Source: an uncultured Clostridia bacterium (GTDB lineage Bacteria; Bacillota; Clostridia; Christensenellales; CAG-917). Taken from it: a stretch of DNA of 64,000 nt. Shown in pieces: positions 1 to 8,706 of this stretch; the first letter of the stretch is position 1; each line of letters opens with the position of its first letter. The notes beneath the pieces were generated by a model. That model saw only the letters and a program-made list of their open reading frames with translations. It did not search any database and was not told the DNA's origin. A program made the translations under genes and the position numbers. Location of the stretch: assembly GCA_947589475.1 (NCBI GenBank), contig CANQBO010000001.1, forward strand, positions 1 through 64,000, written 5' to 3'.

Positions 1-204
1 AGGCGCTCATTATAGCGCCTGATTTAGCAAGGCGCGTGATACGAGCGTAGCGAGTATCGCAACAATGAAGCCGCCGCACAGGCGAATATTAAAAATCCTC
101 GGAAATAAGTGTAAAAGCTGTAAGTTCGCCAAGCGGCGAAAGTGCGAAGCATTCAAATCCGACAAGATTAAATCGCAAAAAATTCATTTTGATGAGGAAA
201 GAAA
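1..204. other. Intergenic leader at window edge, palindromic
   Basis: No open frame of any length. A perfect 7-bp hairpin with a 6-base loop lies at 1-20 (AGGCGCT/AGCGCCT), followed by a weaker palindrome around 38-58. It looks like the 3' flank of a gene outside the window plus spacer DNA. Nothing else is recognised. Confidence 0.4.
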
Positions 205-396
205 ATGACTATATGGCAATTTGATGAAAATATGATAGAAATGCTAAAAGGCATTTGTTGGCAAACGGTTTTTGGCGGTGGAAACGGACGATTTTAAAGC
301 ATTGATGATGTTTGCCCATTGTTTTCAGATTTGAGCCTTTGGAATAATGATGGGAAATTTAGTGTGTCGATAGATAGGTCTGTACGAAAAGTATAA
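205..396 (+). pseudogene. Small ORF interrupted by an in-frame stop
   Basis: An ATG at 205, preceded by AGGA, opens a frame that would encode 63 residues, but codon 31 (295-297) is TAA and the same frame then stays open to TAA at 394-396. The residues after the stop (SIDDVCPLFSDLSLWNNDGK) look like real protein and lie in the same phase, so a point mutation or sequencing error is more likely than two genes. The downstream gene at 416 starts 20 bases later behind its own SD. No family recognised. Confidence 0.45.
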
Positions 397-415
397 AATA
401 TTTCGGAGGTGTAAG

Positions 416-730
416 ATGAGCTTGGCGAAGGATATATTTGAAGCGGTATATTACGGAACCGATATGGAATTTTGCTACAATGGGCTATACTACTCCATCA
501 ATTCGGGCAGTGAAGCAAGGGACGGGAAAGTGTGTCATGAAATCACTCTGCACAAATCGTCTTATCCCTATATTTACGGCATACACGGGAATGATGATTT
601 CAGCGAAGTTATTTACGAAGCAAAAAATCCCGATAAGAGCGAGAATACGCAGATGTTTTTTGACGCGCCGCTGTTTGACGGAAAAAGTTTGTGGGATATT
701 GTTGACGAGCTTGGCGACATCGAATATTGA
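416..730 (+). CDS. Hypothetical protein, 104 aa
   Basis: Starts at ATG behind a good SD (GGAGGT, 405-410). The product is acidic, soluble and rich in aromatic residues, with no signal peptide, membrane segment or motif I recognise. It sits just after a broken small ORF. Small paired genes of this kind are often immunity or accessory proteins, but nothing here proves that. Confidence 0.55.
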   Translation: MSLAKDIFEAVYYGTDMEFCYNGLYYSINSGSEARDGKVCHEITLHKSSYPYIYGIHGNDDFSEVIYEAKNPDKSENTQMFFDAPLFDGKSLWDIVDELGDIEY

Positions 731-855
731 TGTCATAGAAAGTAGGACGCGTCGCAAAGCAGACGAAATATAAAAACAGGCGATGTAAACGATTATTTTT
801 GCAATTAAGCGCAAGTAAGGAAGATATTTTCGGAATAGATGAGCCGATGATTTAA

Positions 856-883
856 TTGACTATTTGTGCGTTTGGTGTATAAT
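856..883 (+). promoter_or_regulatory. Sigma-70-type promoter for the peptidase gene
   Basis: TTGACT (856-861) and TATAAT (878-883) are separated by 16 bases and lie about 70 bases upstream of the ATG at 953. A GAGGT SD is at 942-946. Confidence 0.6.
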
Positions 884-952
884 CTAATATATAAAAAAAT
901 ACAACTTGAATTTGCGAGTTGACAGGCATCAAACTATTTATGAGGTATTGCG

Positions 953-2269
953 ATGAGAAATGATAAAGGATATGTTGACAGCTTCAGGCGGCTCATACAG
1001 TGTCCGACCGTGACGGACAGCGGACATGAGTATTTCGAGGCGTTTCATAAGGTGTTGGAAGAGGAATTTCCGCACGTATTTGCCACATGCGAGCGCATAG
1101 AGCTTGGCAGGGACGTGCTGTTGCTCAAGTGGAAAGGCAAGGCGAGCGATAAACCCGTCGTGCTTATGGCGCACCAGGACGTCGTGCCCGCCGAGGGCGG
1201 AGATTGGAAGTACGACCCGTATGCCGCTACCATCGAGGACGGCAGGATATACGGCAGGGGCACTATAGATTGCAAAAACACCCTGTTTTGCACTATACAG
1301 GCGGTCGAGGAGCTTATAGAAAGCGGCTTCACGCCCGAACAGGATATTTATTTGAGCTACAGCGACTGCGAGGAAAATTCGGGACCCGGGGCGGAAATGG
1401 CGAGGGATTGGTTCAAGGCGCATGGAGTGAGACCCAACGTCGTCATTGACGAGGGCGGAGCGATATTGAAGAAGTTGGACGCCTTTATGTCAAAGGACGG
1501 CGCGATGGTCGGCATACTCGAAAAGGGCTATGCCGACGTCAAGATAATCGCGCGCGGCAAGGGCGGACACAGCTCGCAACCTCCGAAAAACACTCCGCTT
1601 GCGAGGCTGGGCGCGTTTGTGAACTATGTGGAAAAACACAACGTTTTCAAGCCCAAGATGTCCGAACCCGCAAAGGCGATGATTTTGGGACTTGCGGACG
1701 TGCTCAAACCAAAATACAGAAGGCTCGCGAAGATGGCGGGGCATATGGGTAGTTTCACCGCGCGCCTAGCGCCCAAAATCAATGTGCATTACGGCGCGCC
1801 GATGTTCAAGTCCACGATAGTATTTACGATGTGCGAGGGCGCGTCCGCTCCGAACGTCATACCTCAGGAGGCGTGGGTGAACGCAAACGTGCGCGTTTCT
1901 CCCGTCGACAGCGTGGAAAAATGCGTCGCAAAACTGGAGAAGATAGCAAAAAAATTCGATTGCGAGATAGAGCTTGGCAATCATAGGGAAGCTTCTCCCA
2001 TGGCGGACCTCACGGGGGACGGATACACGCAATTCACAGCGGCGATAAAAAAGACGTATCCCGACGTGGAGATCGTGCCGTATTATATGTTCGGAGGCAC
2101 GGATTGCCGCACAATGCAGGAGATCGCCGTCACCGCAATACGCTGTACGCCCTGCAGGATGAGCGCGGATCAGCTCGGCACCATGCATGCCGCAAACGAA
2201 AACATCTTCTCGGCATCTCTCGGCGAAACAGTGTTATTTTTCAAAAACTTCCTCGAAGCATATAAGTGA
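953..2269 (+). CDS. M20 family metallopeptidase (carboxypeptidase/dipeptidase)
   Basis: A 438-residue cytoplasmic di-zinc peptidase of the M20 family. The first metal-ligand motif is MAHQDVVP (about residues 72-79), then GRGTIDCK (about 100-107, holding the bridging Asp) and a Glu pair in SDCEENSGPG (about 140) for the catalytic base and second metal. A dimerisation lid-type insert with GKGGHSSQPP follows near 200, and the C-terminal metal His lies in GTMHAANE. Members hydrolyse dipeptides or N-acyl amino acids; the exact substrate cannot be read from sequence. It has its own promoter and a strong terminator, so it is monocistronic. Confidence 0.88.
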   Translation: MRNDKGYVDSFRRLIQCPTVTDSGHEYFEAFHKVLEEEFPHVFATCERIELGRDVLLLKWKGKASDKPVVLMAHQDVVPAEGGDWKYDPYAATIEDGRIYGRGTIDCKNTLFCTIQAVEELIESGFTPEQDIYLSYSDCEENSGPGAEMARDWFKAHGVRPNVVIDEGGAILKKLDAFMSKDGAMVGILEKGYADVKIIARGKGGHSSQPPKNTPLARLGAFVNYVEKHNVFKPKMSEPAKAMILGLADVLKPKYRRLAKMAGHMGSFTARLAPKINVHYGAPMFKSTIVFTMCEGASAPNVIPQEAWVNANVRVSPVDSVEKCVAKLEKIAKKFDCEIELGNHREASPMADLTGDGYTQFTAAIKKTYPDVEIVPYYMFGGTDCRTMQEIAVTAIRCTPCRMSADQLGTMHAANENIFSASLGETVLFFKNFLEAYK

Positions 2270-2333
2270 TAGGCATTGAAATCGCGTAAAGCGAACATCT
2301 AAATGACTTAATTTTAGAAAGATAAGCATTTAT

Positions 2334-2379
2334 GACGGGCGGAAAAACCAAAAAAATTTACGTTTCCGCCCGTCTTTTT
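2334..2379 (+). terminator. Rho-independent terminator
   Basis: A 12-bp GC-rich stem (GACGGGCGGAAA/TTTCCGCCCGTC) with an 18-base loop is followed by TTTTTG. It lies 65 bases after the peptidase stop. Confidence 0.85.
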
Positions 2380-2487
2380 GATTTGATGATTTTTCAAATA
2401 ATTTCGCACCGTTTTGAGTCGCAATGTACAGCGTTCCGGATTTAAATAATTTTATTATTTATATTTGCAATTTCCATATATTTTTTC

Positions 2488-2516
2488 TTGCAACAAATTT
2501 GCGTTTGTGTTAGAAT
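2488..2516 (+). promoter_or_regulatory. Promoter of the hydrogenase operon
   Basis: TTGCAA (2488-2493), a 17-base spacer and TAGAAT (2511-2516), about 30 bases upstream of the hndA start at 2545. The SD TTGGAGGG is at 2533-2540. Confidence 0.6.
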
Positions 2517-2544
2517 ATGTAGAGTTTATCAATTGGAGGGTTAT

Positions 2545-3051
2545 ATGTCGAGAATCAAACTCACAACCGTCGCCTTTAAAGGCACCGAAGAGCAGGAAAA
2601 GCAATTGAGAAACACTTTGATGGAGATAAGAGAGTCGGATCATCCCAGCGTCATGACAGCACTGCAACAGGCTCAGGCGATCTACGGGTATCTTCCCATC
2701 GAGGTGCAACAGATCATCGCCGATTATATGGGCGTGTCGCTTGAGGAAGTATTTGGCGTCGCCACATTCTATTCTCAGTTTACGCTCAATCCGAAGGGCG
2801 AGTACGCATTTGGCGTTTGCCTTGGTACGGCATGCTATGTCAAAGGCTCCGGAGATATAGTCGCAAAGCTTGAGGAGTGCCTCGGTCTGAAGGACGGCGA
2901 GACGTCTTCGGACGGCAAGTTTTCAATCGGTTCCACGCGTTGCGTAGGGTGCTGCGGACTTGCTCCCGTTATGACCGTCAACAAGGATGTCTACGGCAAA
3001 CTTACCGTCAAGGACATTCCCGATATCGTCGCAAAATACAGGGCGCTTTGA
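2545..3051 (+). CDS. hndA: Hydrogenase/NADH dehydrogenase [2Fe-2S] subunit (NuoE/HndA type)
   Basis: A 168-residue thioredoxin-like ferredoxin subunit of NAD(P)-linked [FeFe]-hydrogenases. The N-terminal helical part has the NuoE signature LPIEVQQIIADYMGVS and GVATFYSQF. The four [2Fe-2S] cysteines follow as CLGTAC and CVGCCG. The ATG at 2545 is preferred to an earlier in-frame ATG at 2488 because it follows the SD and the extra residues would lie inside the promoter. It is the first gene of hndA-ATPase-hndB-hndC-hndD, whose products normally form one complex moving electrons between NADH, ferredoxin and H2. It overlaps the next start by one base. Confidence 0.9.
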   Translation: MSRIKLTTVAFKGTEEQEKQLRNTLMEIRESDHPSVMTALQQAQAIYGYLPIEVQQIIADYMGVSLEEVFGVATFYSQFTLNPKGEYAFGVCLGTACYVKGSGDIVAKLEECLGLKDGETSSDGKFSIGSTRCVGCCGLAPVMTVNKDVYGKLTVKDIPDIVAKYRAL

Positions 3052-3542
3052 TGGACTTGTCTTTCGCTTTGCTCGAGCTTGCGATAAATTCGCTCGACGC
3101 GGGCGCGACACTCGTGAAAATATATCTGAAAACGGGACGGCGCGCGTACCTCAAAGTGAGCGACAACGGCAAAGGAATGGACGAGACCGCCTTGAAGAGG
3201 GCGTGCGACAGAGGCTTTTCGCAAAAGGGTAGCGCCGGACTTGGACTGTACAAGACGTCTAAGGCGGCAAGCGAGTGCGGAGGAAGCCTGAAGATACACT
3301 CAAAAGAGGGCAAGGGCACAAGCGTCGTCTTGAGAGCAAGGCAGTTTGAGACAGGGGATCTTGCCGCGTCGTTGGCGGTGATCGTCGACGACAAGTCGGA
3401 CGTCGTATTCAAGGCGCGCATAGGGCTAAAGCGCATAAAGCTTGATTCGAGGCGCGCGAGGAGCGAACTTTGCGGCATACCGCTGTCGGACGCGAGAGCG
3501 AAAGCTATAGTCAAACAATATGTAAATGAAAATTTAAAATAA
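3051..3542 (+). CDS. GHKL (HATPase_c) ATP-binding protein in hydrogenase operon
   Basis: A 163-residue stand-alone histidine-kinase-like ATPase domain. The N box is ELAINSLDAGA (residues 8-18), the G1 box DNGKGMD (about 38-44), and G2/F-type motifs appear in FSQKGSAGLGLYKTSK. There is no phospho-acceptor His domain, sensor or membrane segment. The start overlaps the hndA stop (TGATG), so the two are translationally coupled. Genes of this type recur between hndA and hndB homologues in Clostridia; their role is unproven, and regulation of hydrogenase or of a partner protein is inference. Confidence 0.8.
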   Translation: MDLSFALLELAINSLDAGATLVKIYLKTGRRAYLKVSDNGKGMDETALKRACDRGFSQKGSAGLGLYKTSKAASECGGSLKIHSKEGKGTSVVLRARQFETGDLAASLAVIVDDKSDVVFKARIGLKRIKLDSRRARSELCGIPLSDARAKAIVKQYVNENLK

Positions 3543-3553
3543 GGAGCATTGTT

Positions 3554-3889
3554 ATGAAGAAGAGTATCGCCGATATTATGGCAATCAGACAGAGCATGCA
3601 ATCCGAGATCATTCTGCGTGACAATGTGGACGCCGAAAAGGAGATCCACATCATCGTCGGCATGGGCACCTGCGGCATAGAGGCGGGCGCGCGCGAAGTG
3701 TTCAACGCAATGGTCGACTACATCGAGGAGCATGACTTAAAAGGCATCCGCGTCACAAGGACGGGGTGCATGGGCGACTGCGCGGACGAACCTATGATCG
3801 AGGTCCACGTCCCCGGCAAGGAGCATGAAGTCTACAAGAAAGTGACCGCGAAAAAGGCGGTTGAAATAATCAAGAAACTCGCAAAGTAA
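3554..3889 (+). CDS. hndB: [2Fe-2S] ferredoxin-like hydrogenase subunit (HndB type)
   Basis: A 111-residue thioredoxin-fold ferredoxin. Cluster ligands are seen as GMGTCGIEAGAREV (first Cys near residue 37) and TGCMGDCADEP (about 75-82). Spacing and length fit HndB of NADP-reducing hydrogenases, which passes electrons between the flavin subunit and the rest of the complex. SD AGGAG precedes the start. Confidence 0.85.
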   Translation: MKKSIADIMAIRQSMQSEIILRDNVDAEKEIHIIVGMGTCGIEAGAREVFNAMVDYIEEHDLKGIRVTRTGCMGDCADEPMIEVHVPGKEHEVYKKVTAKKAVEIIKKLAK

Positions 3890-3903
3890 GAGGGAGGGCG
3901 AAC

Positions 3904-5691
3904 ATGTACAGAACTCACATATTGGTTTGCGGAGGAACAGGTTGCCACTCCAACAACAGTGGCAAGATCCGCGAGGCTTTTGAAGAGCAGATCAAGGCAA
4001 AGGGGCTTGACAAGGACGTATGCGTGGTGGGCACAGGTTGCTTCGGACTCTGCGCGGTCGGTCCCATCATCATCATCTATCCCGAGGGCGCTTTCTACAG
4101 TTGCGTCACGGTGGACGACGTTCCCGAGATCATCGAGGAGCACATCGTCAAGGGCAGACTTGTCGAGAGGTTGCTCTATCACGAAAAGGCGCTCGGCAAC
4201 AAAGCGGTACACTCGCTTGCCGAGACAAACTTCTACAAGAAGCAGACCCGCGTCGCGCTTCACAACTGCGGCGTCATCAATCCCGAGAGGATCGACGAAT
4301 ATATTGCTCGCGACGGTTATCAGGCGCTCATCAAGTGCTTGACGGAGTACGAGCCGCAACAGATCATCGACATCATATCCGCTTCGGGTCTTCGCGGCAG
4401 GGGCGGCGCAGGCTTCCCCACAGGAAGAAAATGGCAGTTTGCTAAAAATCAAGTCAACGACACAAAATATGTATGTTGCAACGCCGACGAGGGCGACCCG
4501 GGCGCATTTATGGACAGATCTGTGCTTGAAGGCGATCCTCACGCTGTGCTCGAGGCAATGACCATCGCGGGCTATGCGATAGGGTCTCATCAGGGCTACA
4601 TCTATGTGCGTGCTGAGTATCCCATCGCGGTCGAAAGACTTAAAATAGCCATTGCGCAGTCCAGAGAGTACGGCTTGCTGGGCGACGACATCCTCGGCAC
4701 GGGCTTCTCCTTCGACATCGAGCTGAAACTCGGCTCCGGCGCATTCGTCTGCGGCGAAGAGACCGCGCTCATGACCTCTATCGAGGGACATCGCGGCGAG
4801 CCTCGTCCCCGTCCTCCGTTCCCCGCGGTCAAGGGACTCTTCGGAAAGCCGACTATACTCAACAACGTCGAGACATACGCAAACATCACTCAGATAATTT
4901 TGAACGGGGCAGAGTGGTTCGCCTCCATGGGCACCGAAAAGTCGAAGGGCACGAAGATATTCGCGCTCGGCGGCAAGATCACGAATACGGGTCTCGTCGA
5001 GATCCCCATGGGTACCACGCTTCGCGAGATCATCGAGGACATCGGCGGCGGCTGTCCGAACGGCAAGAAGTTCAAGGCGGCTCAGACGGGCGGACCTTCG
5101 GGCGGATGCATTCCCGCGGAACATCTGGATATCCCCATCGACTATGACAACCTCATCTCCATCGGCTCCATGATGGGCTCGGGCGGAATGATTGTCATGG
5201 ACGAGGACAACTGTATGGTCGACATCGCGAAGTTCTTCCTCGAGTTCACGGTGGACGAGAGTTGCGGCAAGTGCACTCCCTGCCGTATAGGAAACCGCAG
5301 ATTGCTCGAGTATCTCGAAAAGATCACGACGGGCAAGGCGACGATGCAGGACCTTGACGATATGGAACAGCTTTGCTACTACATAAAGAACAACTCGCTT
5401 TGCGGACTCGGACAGACCGCGCCCAATCCCGTGCTCTCCACTCTGCGCTATTTCCGCGACGAGTACGAGGCGCACATCAAGGAGCGTCGTTGTCCCGCGC
5501 ACGTGTGCAAGCAACTCATTCAATACAAGATCACTGACGCTTGCAAGGGTTGCTCGGCATGCTCCAGAAAGTGTCCCGTCGGCGCAATAAGCGGCGAGAT
5601 CAAAAAGAAGTTCGAAATAGATCAAAACAAGTGCATCAAGTGCGGACAGTGCATCGCGACCTGCCGCTTTGGGGCAATAATCAAAGAATAA
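3904..5691 (+). CDS. hndC: NADH-binding flavoprotein subunit of [FeFe]-hydrogenase (NuoF/HndC type)
   Basis: A 595-residue fusion. An N-terminal [2Fe-2S] thioredoxin-like domain has Cys at 9, 14, 46 and 50. The NuoF core has the NADH/FMN glycine loop LRGRGGAGFPTGRKW (about 163-177) and CNADEGDPGAF. A [4Fe-4S] site is CGKCTPC (about 452-458) with a distant Cys in SLCGLGQ. The C terminus has two [4Fe-4S] ferredoxin motifs (CKGCSACSRKCPVG and CIKCGQCIATCRFG). This subunit takes electrons from NADH and feeds the H-cluster subunit encoded next. In electron-bifurcating relatives the same subunit also handles ferredoxin; bifurcation here is inferred. Confidence 0.93.
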   Translation: MYRTHILVCGGTGCHSNNSGKIREAFEEQIKAKGLDKDVCVVGTGCFGLCAVGPIIIIYPEGAFYSCVTVDDVPEIIEEHIVKGRLVERLLYHEKALGNKAVHSLAETNFYKKQTRVALHNCGVINPERIDEYIARDGYQALIKCLTEYEPQQIIDIISASGLRGRGGAGFPTGRKWQFAKNQVNDTKYVCCNADEGDPGAFMDRSVLEGDPHAVLEAMTIAGYAIGSHQGYIYVRAEYPIAVERLKIAIAQSREYGLLGDDILGTGFSFDIELKLGSGAFVCGEETALMTSIEGHRGEPRPRPPFPAVKGLFGKPTILNNVETYANITQIILNGAEWFASMGTEKSKGTKIFALGGKITNTGLVEIPMGTTLREIIEDIGGGCPNGKKFKAAQTGGPSGGCIPAEHLDIPIDYDNLISIGSMMGSGGMIVMDEDNCMVDIAKFFLEFTVDESCGKCTPCRIGNRRLLEYLEKITTGKATMQDLDDMEQLCYYIKNNSLCGLGQTAPNPVLSTLRYFRDEYEAHIKERRCPAHVCKQLIQYKITDACKGCSACSRKCPVGAISGEIKKKFEIDQNKCIKCGQCIATCRFGAIIKE

Positions 5692-5703
5692 TCGAGGTGT
5701 ACT

Positions 5704-7443
5704 ATGGCATTGGTAAACGTTAAAATAAACAACATTCCCGTGCAAGTCGAGGAGGGTACCACCATTCTCGAAGCCGCAAGACAGGCAGGTATCAAAATAC
5801 CCACCCTGTGCTATCTCAAGGGCGTAAACGAGATCGGCGCATGCCGCGTCTGCGTCTGCGAGGTCAAGGGCGCAAGAAGCCTTGTCGCCGCTTGCGTATA
5901 TCCTGTCAACGAGGGTATGGAGGTGTTCACAAACACCAAAGCCGTCAAGGATTCCCGCAAGGCGACCGTCGAGCTTCTGCTTTCCAACCACAATCAGGAT
6001 TGCTTGAGCTGCGTACGCAACAACAATTGCGAACTGCAAAAACTTTCTCTCGAGCTGGGCTGTTCCTCCCATAAGTACGACGGAGTCAAGACGGAGTCCC
6101 ACATCGACGCAAGCACTCCCTATCTCATCCGCGACAATTCCAAGTGCGTACTCTGCCGCCGTTGCGTAGCAGTGTGTAAGGAGTATCAATCCGTCGCGGT
6201 CATCGGCGCAAACAGCCGCGGCTTCGACACGCATATCGCGTGCGCATTCGAGTCTCCGCTTGCAAACACCGCGTGCGTAGGTTGCGGACAATGCATAGTC
6301 GCATGTCCCGTCGGCGCGTTGCATGAGGTCGAGGAGATAGATCAAGTGAACGCCGCTATCGCCGACCCCAAGAAACATGTCATCGTTGCGGCGGCTCCCT
6401 CCGTGCGCGTAGGACTCGGCGAGGAATTCGGCATGCCCATCGGCACAAACGTCGAGGGCAAGATGGTCGCCGCACTGCGTAGACTGGGCTTCGACGACGT
6501 GTTCGACGTCAACTTCGGCGCAGACCTCACTATAATGGAAGAGGGCGCGGAGTTCATCTCTCGCCTCAAGAACGGCGGCACGCTGCCGATGATCACAAGC
6601 TGTTCGCCCGCATGGGTAAAGTTCTGCGAGCACAACTTCCCCGATCAACTCGACCATCTATCCACTTGCAAATCGCCTCAACAGATGTTCGGCGCGGTCT
6701 GCAAGACCTACTATGCCAAAAAGCTCGGCATAGATCCCAAAGACATCGTCGTCGTGTCCATAATGCCTTGCACCGCTAAGAAGTTCGAGAAGGGCAGAGC
6801 GGATCAAAGCGCGGCGGGCGTCCCCGACATCGATTACTCGCTCACCGTCAGAGAGCTTGCAAAGATGATAAAGAGCGCGGGTATAATCTTCGAGGAACTT
6901 CCCGACGAGCAATGGGACGCGCCTCTCGGCATGTTCAGCGGCGCGGGACTCATCTTCGGCGCGACGGGCGGCGTTATGGAAGCGGCTCTGCGCACAGTGT
7001 ACGAGGCGCTCACGGGCAAGGAAGCTCCGTCCCTCGACTTCACGGAAGTGCGCGGCACGGAAGGCATAAAGGAAGCCACCTACGACATCGGCGGCACAAA
7101 GGTCAAAGTGTGCGTCGCTTCGGGGCTTGCAAACGCCAGAAAGATAATGCAGGACGTCAGAGAGGGCAAGGCGGACTATCAATTCATCGAGATCATGTCC
7201 TGCCCGGGCGGTTGCGTAAACGGCGGCGGTCAACCCATCAAGTCCGCATTCGTGCGCAACAACTATGACATCAAGAAATTGCGTGCCGCGTCCATCTATG
7301 CGCAGGACAAGGAGATGAAACTCCGCAAATCGCACGAAAACCCCGCCATCAAGGAGCTTTACAAGGAGTTCCTCGGCGAACCGAATTCTCACAAGGCGCA
7401 TGAGATACTCCACACCTCCTACGTCCCGAGAAACCGCTACTAA
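5704..7443 (+). CDS. hndD: [FeFe]-hydrogenase catalytic subunit (HndD/HydA)
   Basis: A 579-residue iron-only hydrogenase that makes or splits H2. Domains in order: plant-type [2Fe-2S] domain (Cys 36, 47, 50, 64), His-ligated [4Fe-4S] motif HNQDCLSCVRNNNC (near 96-109), two [4Fe-4S] clusters (CVLCRRCVAVC, CVGCGQCIVAC) and the H-cluster domain. All three H-cluster motifs are intact: TSCSPAW (about 298-304), MPCTAKK (about 353) and MSCPGGCVNGGGQP (about 498). A C-terminal small-subunit part is fused on. The maturases HydE/F/G are not in the window. Confidence 0.95.
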   Translation: MALVNVKINNIPVQVEEGTTILEAARQAGIKIPTLCYLKGVNEIGACRVCVCEVKGARSLVAACVYPVNEGMEVFTNTKAVKDSRKATVELLLSNHNQDCLSCVRNNNCELQKLSLELGCSSHKYDGVKTESHIDASTPYLIRDNSKCVLCRRCVAVCKEYQSVAVIGANSRGFDTHIACAFESPLANTACVGCGQCIVACPVGALHEVEEIDQVNAAIADPKKHVIVAAAPSVRVGLGEEFGMPIGTNVEGKMVAALRRLGFDDVFDVNFGADLTIMEEGAEFISRLKNGGTLPMITSCSPAWVKFCEHNFPDQLDHLSTCKSPQQMFGAVCKTYYAKKLGIDPKDIVVVSIMPCTAKKFEKGRADQSAAGVPDIDYSLTVRELAKMIKSAGIIFEELPDEQWDAPLGMFSGAGLIFGATGGVMEAALRTVYEALTGKEAPSLDFTEVRGTEGIKEATYDIGGTKVKVCVASGLANARKIMQDVREGKADYQFIEIMSCPGGCVNGGGQPIKSAFVRNNYDIKKLRAASIYAQDKEMKLRKSHENPAIKELYKEFLGEPNSHKAHEILHTSYVPRNRY

Positions 7444-7455
7444 GTGATATGTATG

Positions 7456-7502
7456 CGGGGCTACTCGCCCCGCACCCTCGGCAAGGGACTTCGTCCCCTG
7501 CA
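7456..7502 (+). terminator. Tandem hairpins after the hydrogenase operon
   Basis: GCGGGGC-TACTC-GCCCCGC (7456-7474) is followed by a second hairpin GGGAC-TTC-GTCCC near 7486-7498. There is no clear U tract, so termination is likely but not certain. Confidence 0.5.
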
Positions 7503-7509
7503 CCCCAAG

Positions 7510-7890
7510 CTAAAAAAGTGCGAATGTGGCTCTTTCATCGCCAACATTCGCGCTTTTTCGGTTGTTATGCAATGGTACAAACTCCTGCGTGAGAGCTAGA
7601 TATTTACGTTTGCCGTGTCCGAGCGATGTTTTTATGAAACTCCGGTTTGTGCGTTCTTGTAATATGCTTCACGCGGTGCATGTGTGTTTTTTTGTGTCTC
7701 GACTTATGCGCACCCTTTGTCCGAGCATTCTTATACACGCCGTTTGCCTTGTCCGAGCGATTAACGAAACCTTTGTCCGAGCGTTGCCTATACACGGACG
7801 GACGTATTGCCCGAGCTTTCTTATACATGACGGATGCTTTGTTTGCGCCCGATCTTCCTTTTGAAAAAATTTTTGCAGGTGCGCTTTTTC
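7510..7890. other. Non-coding spacer with degenerate repeats
   Basis: About 380 bases without a convincing gene. The phrase GTCCGAGC recurs in degenerate form at least five times between 7615 and 7820, often followed by TTCTTATACACG-like sequence. Open frames here have unlikely composition. It could be a decayed gene or an intergenic repeat array. Confidence 0.4.
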
Positions 7891-7892
7891 TA

Positions 7893-7921
7893 TTGATAAA
7901 ATTTTAGGAATATGCTAGTAT
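7893..7921 (+). promoter_or_regulatory. Probable promoter for the NifU-like/GGGtGRT operon
   Basis: TTGATA (7893-7898) and TAGTAT (7916-7921) at 17-base spacing; an overlapping TATAAT starts at 7919. The best SD (AAGGAGG, about 7947) lies nearly 40 bases before the ATG at 7990, with a partial hairpin between them. That leader layout is odd. Confidence 0.45.
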
Positions 7922-7989
7922 AATTCTATTAAAAAGAAATTTTTTAAGGAGGTTTTTTCGGGAGGCTTATCCCCTCGAAAGCAAAAACT

Positions 7990-8691
7990 ATGCAATATTC
8001 TCGTGAAGTTGACGAAATGTGCTGCGTTGCAAAGGGACCCAACCACGGCCCCGCTCCAATACCCGAAGAGGGCAAATGGGTCCAGGCAAAAGAGATCAAG
8101 GACATCAGCGGCTTTTCGCACGGCATCGGCTGGTGCGCGCCTCAACAGGGCGCATGTAAGCTCAGTCTCAACGTCAAAAACGGTGTCATTCAGGAGGCTC
8201 TTGTCGAGACGATCGGATGCTCGGGCATGACGCACTCCGCGGCTATGGCGGCTGAGATCCTCGCGGGCAAGACCATCCTCGAGGCGCTCAACACCGACCT
8301 CGTGTGCGACGCGATAAACACCGCTATGAGAGAGCTTTTCCTGCAGATCGTCTACGGCAGGACGCAATCCGCTTTCAGCGAGGACGGACTTGTCATCGGC
8401 GCAGGGCTTGAGGACCTCGGCAAGGGTCACAGGAGCCAGGTCGGTACAATGTACAGCACAGTGGCAAAGGGACCGCGCTATCTCGAGATGGCTGAGGGCT
8501 ACGTCACGAGGCTCGCTCTCGACGAGAATGACGAGATCATCGGCTATGAATTCTGCCGCCTCGGACAGTTTATGGACGCGGTCAAGAAGGGCGTCGACGC
8601 AAACGAAGCTCTCAAGGAAAATACCAAAACTTACGGCAGATTTAAGAAAGAGGACGGCGCGGTCAAGTGGATAGACCCGCGCAAGAACTGA
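7990..8691 (+). CDS. NifU-like Fe-S scaffold-type protein paired with GGGtGRT
   Basis: A 233-residue protein with features of the IscU/NifU scaffold fold: a Cys in WCAPQQGACKLSL, the motif ETIGCSGMTHSAAMAAEIL, and a region where NifU has LCGD-type sequence (LVCDAINTAM). It is longer than a typical IscU and its function is not established. It is followed 16 bases later by the GGGtGRT gene, a pairing seen in many anaerobes. A role in Fe-S cluster handling is inferred from the fold. Confidence 0.75.
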   Translation: MQYSREVDEMCCVAKGPNHGPAPIPEEGKWVQAKEIKDISGFSHGIGWCAPQQGACKLSLNVKNGVIQEALVETIGCSGMTHSAAMAAEILAGKTILEALNTDLVCDAINTAMRELFLQIVYGRTQSAFSEDGLVIGAGLEDLGKGHRSQVGTMYSTVAKGPRYLEMAEGYVTRLALDENDEIIGYEFCRLGQFMDAVKKGVDANEALKENTKTYGRFKKEDGAVKWIDPRKN

Positions 8692-8706
8692 TAGGAGGGC
8701 AATAAA

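Noticed and set aside
3832..6657. A 941-codon open frame on the - strand
   Set aside because: It is antisense to hndC and hndD, whose cofactor motifs are complete. The frame is an effect of GC-rich codon use; its product has no family features.
6658..7503. A 281-codon open frame on the - strand
   Set aside because: Antisense to the H-cluster part of hndD; same explanation as above.
7526..7864. A 112-codon + strand frame
   Set aside because: Cys/Leu/Arg-rich and without an SD; it spans the degenerate GTCCGAGC repeats.
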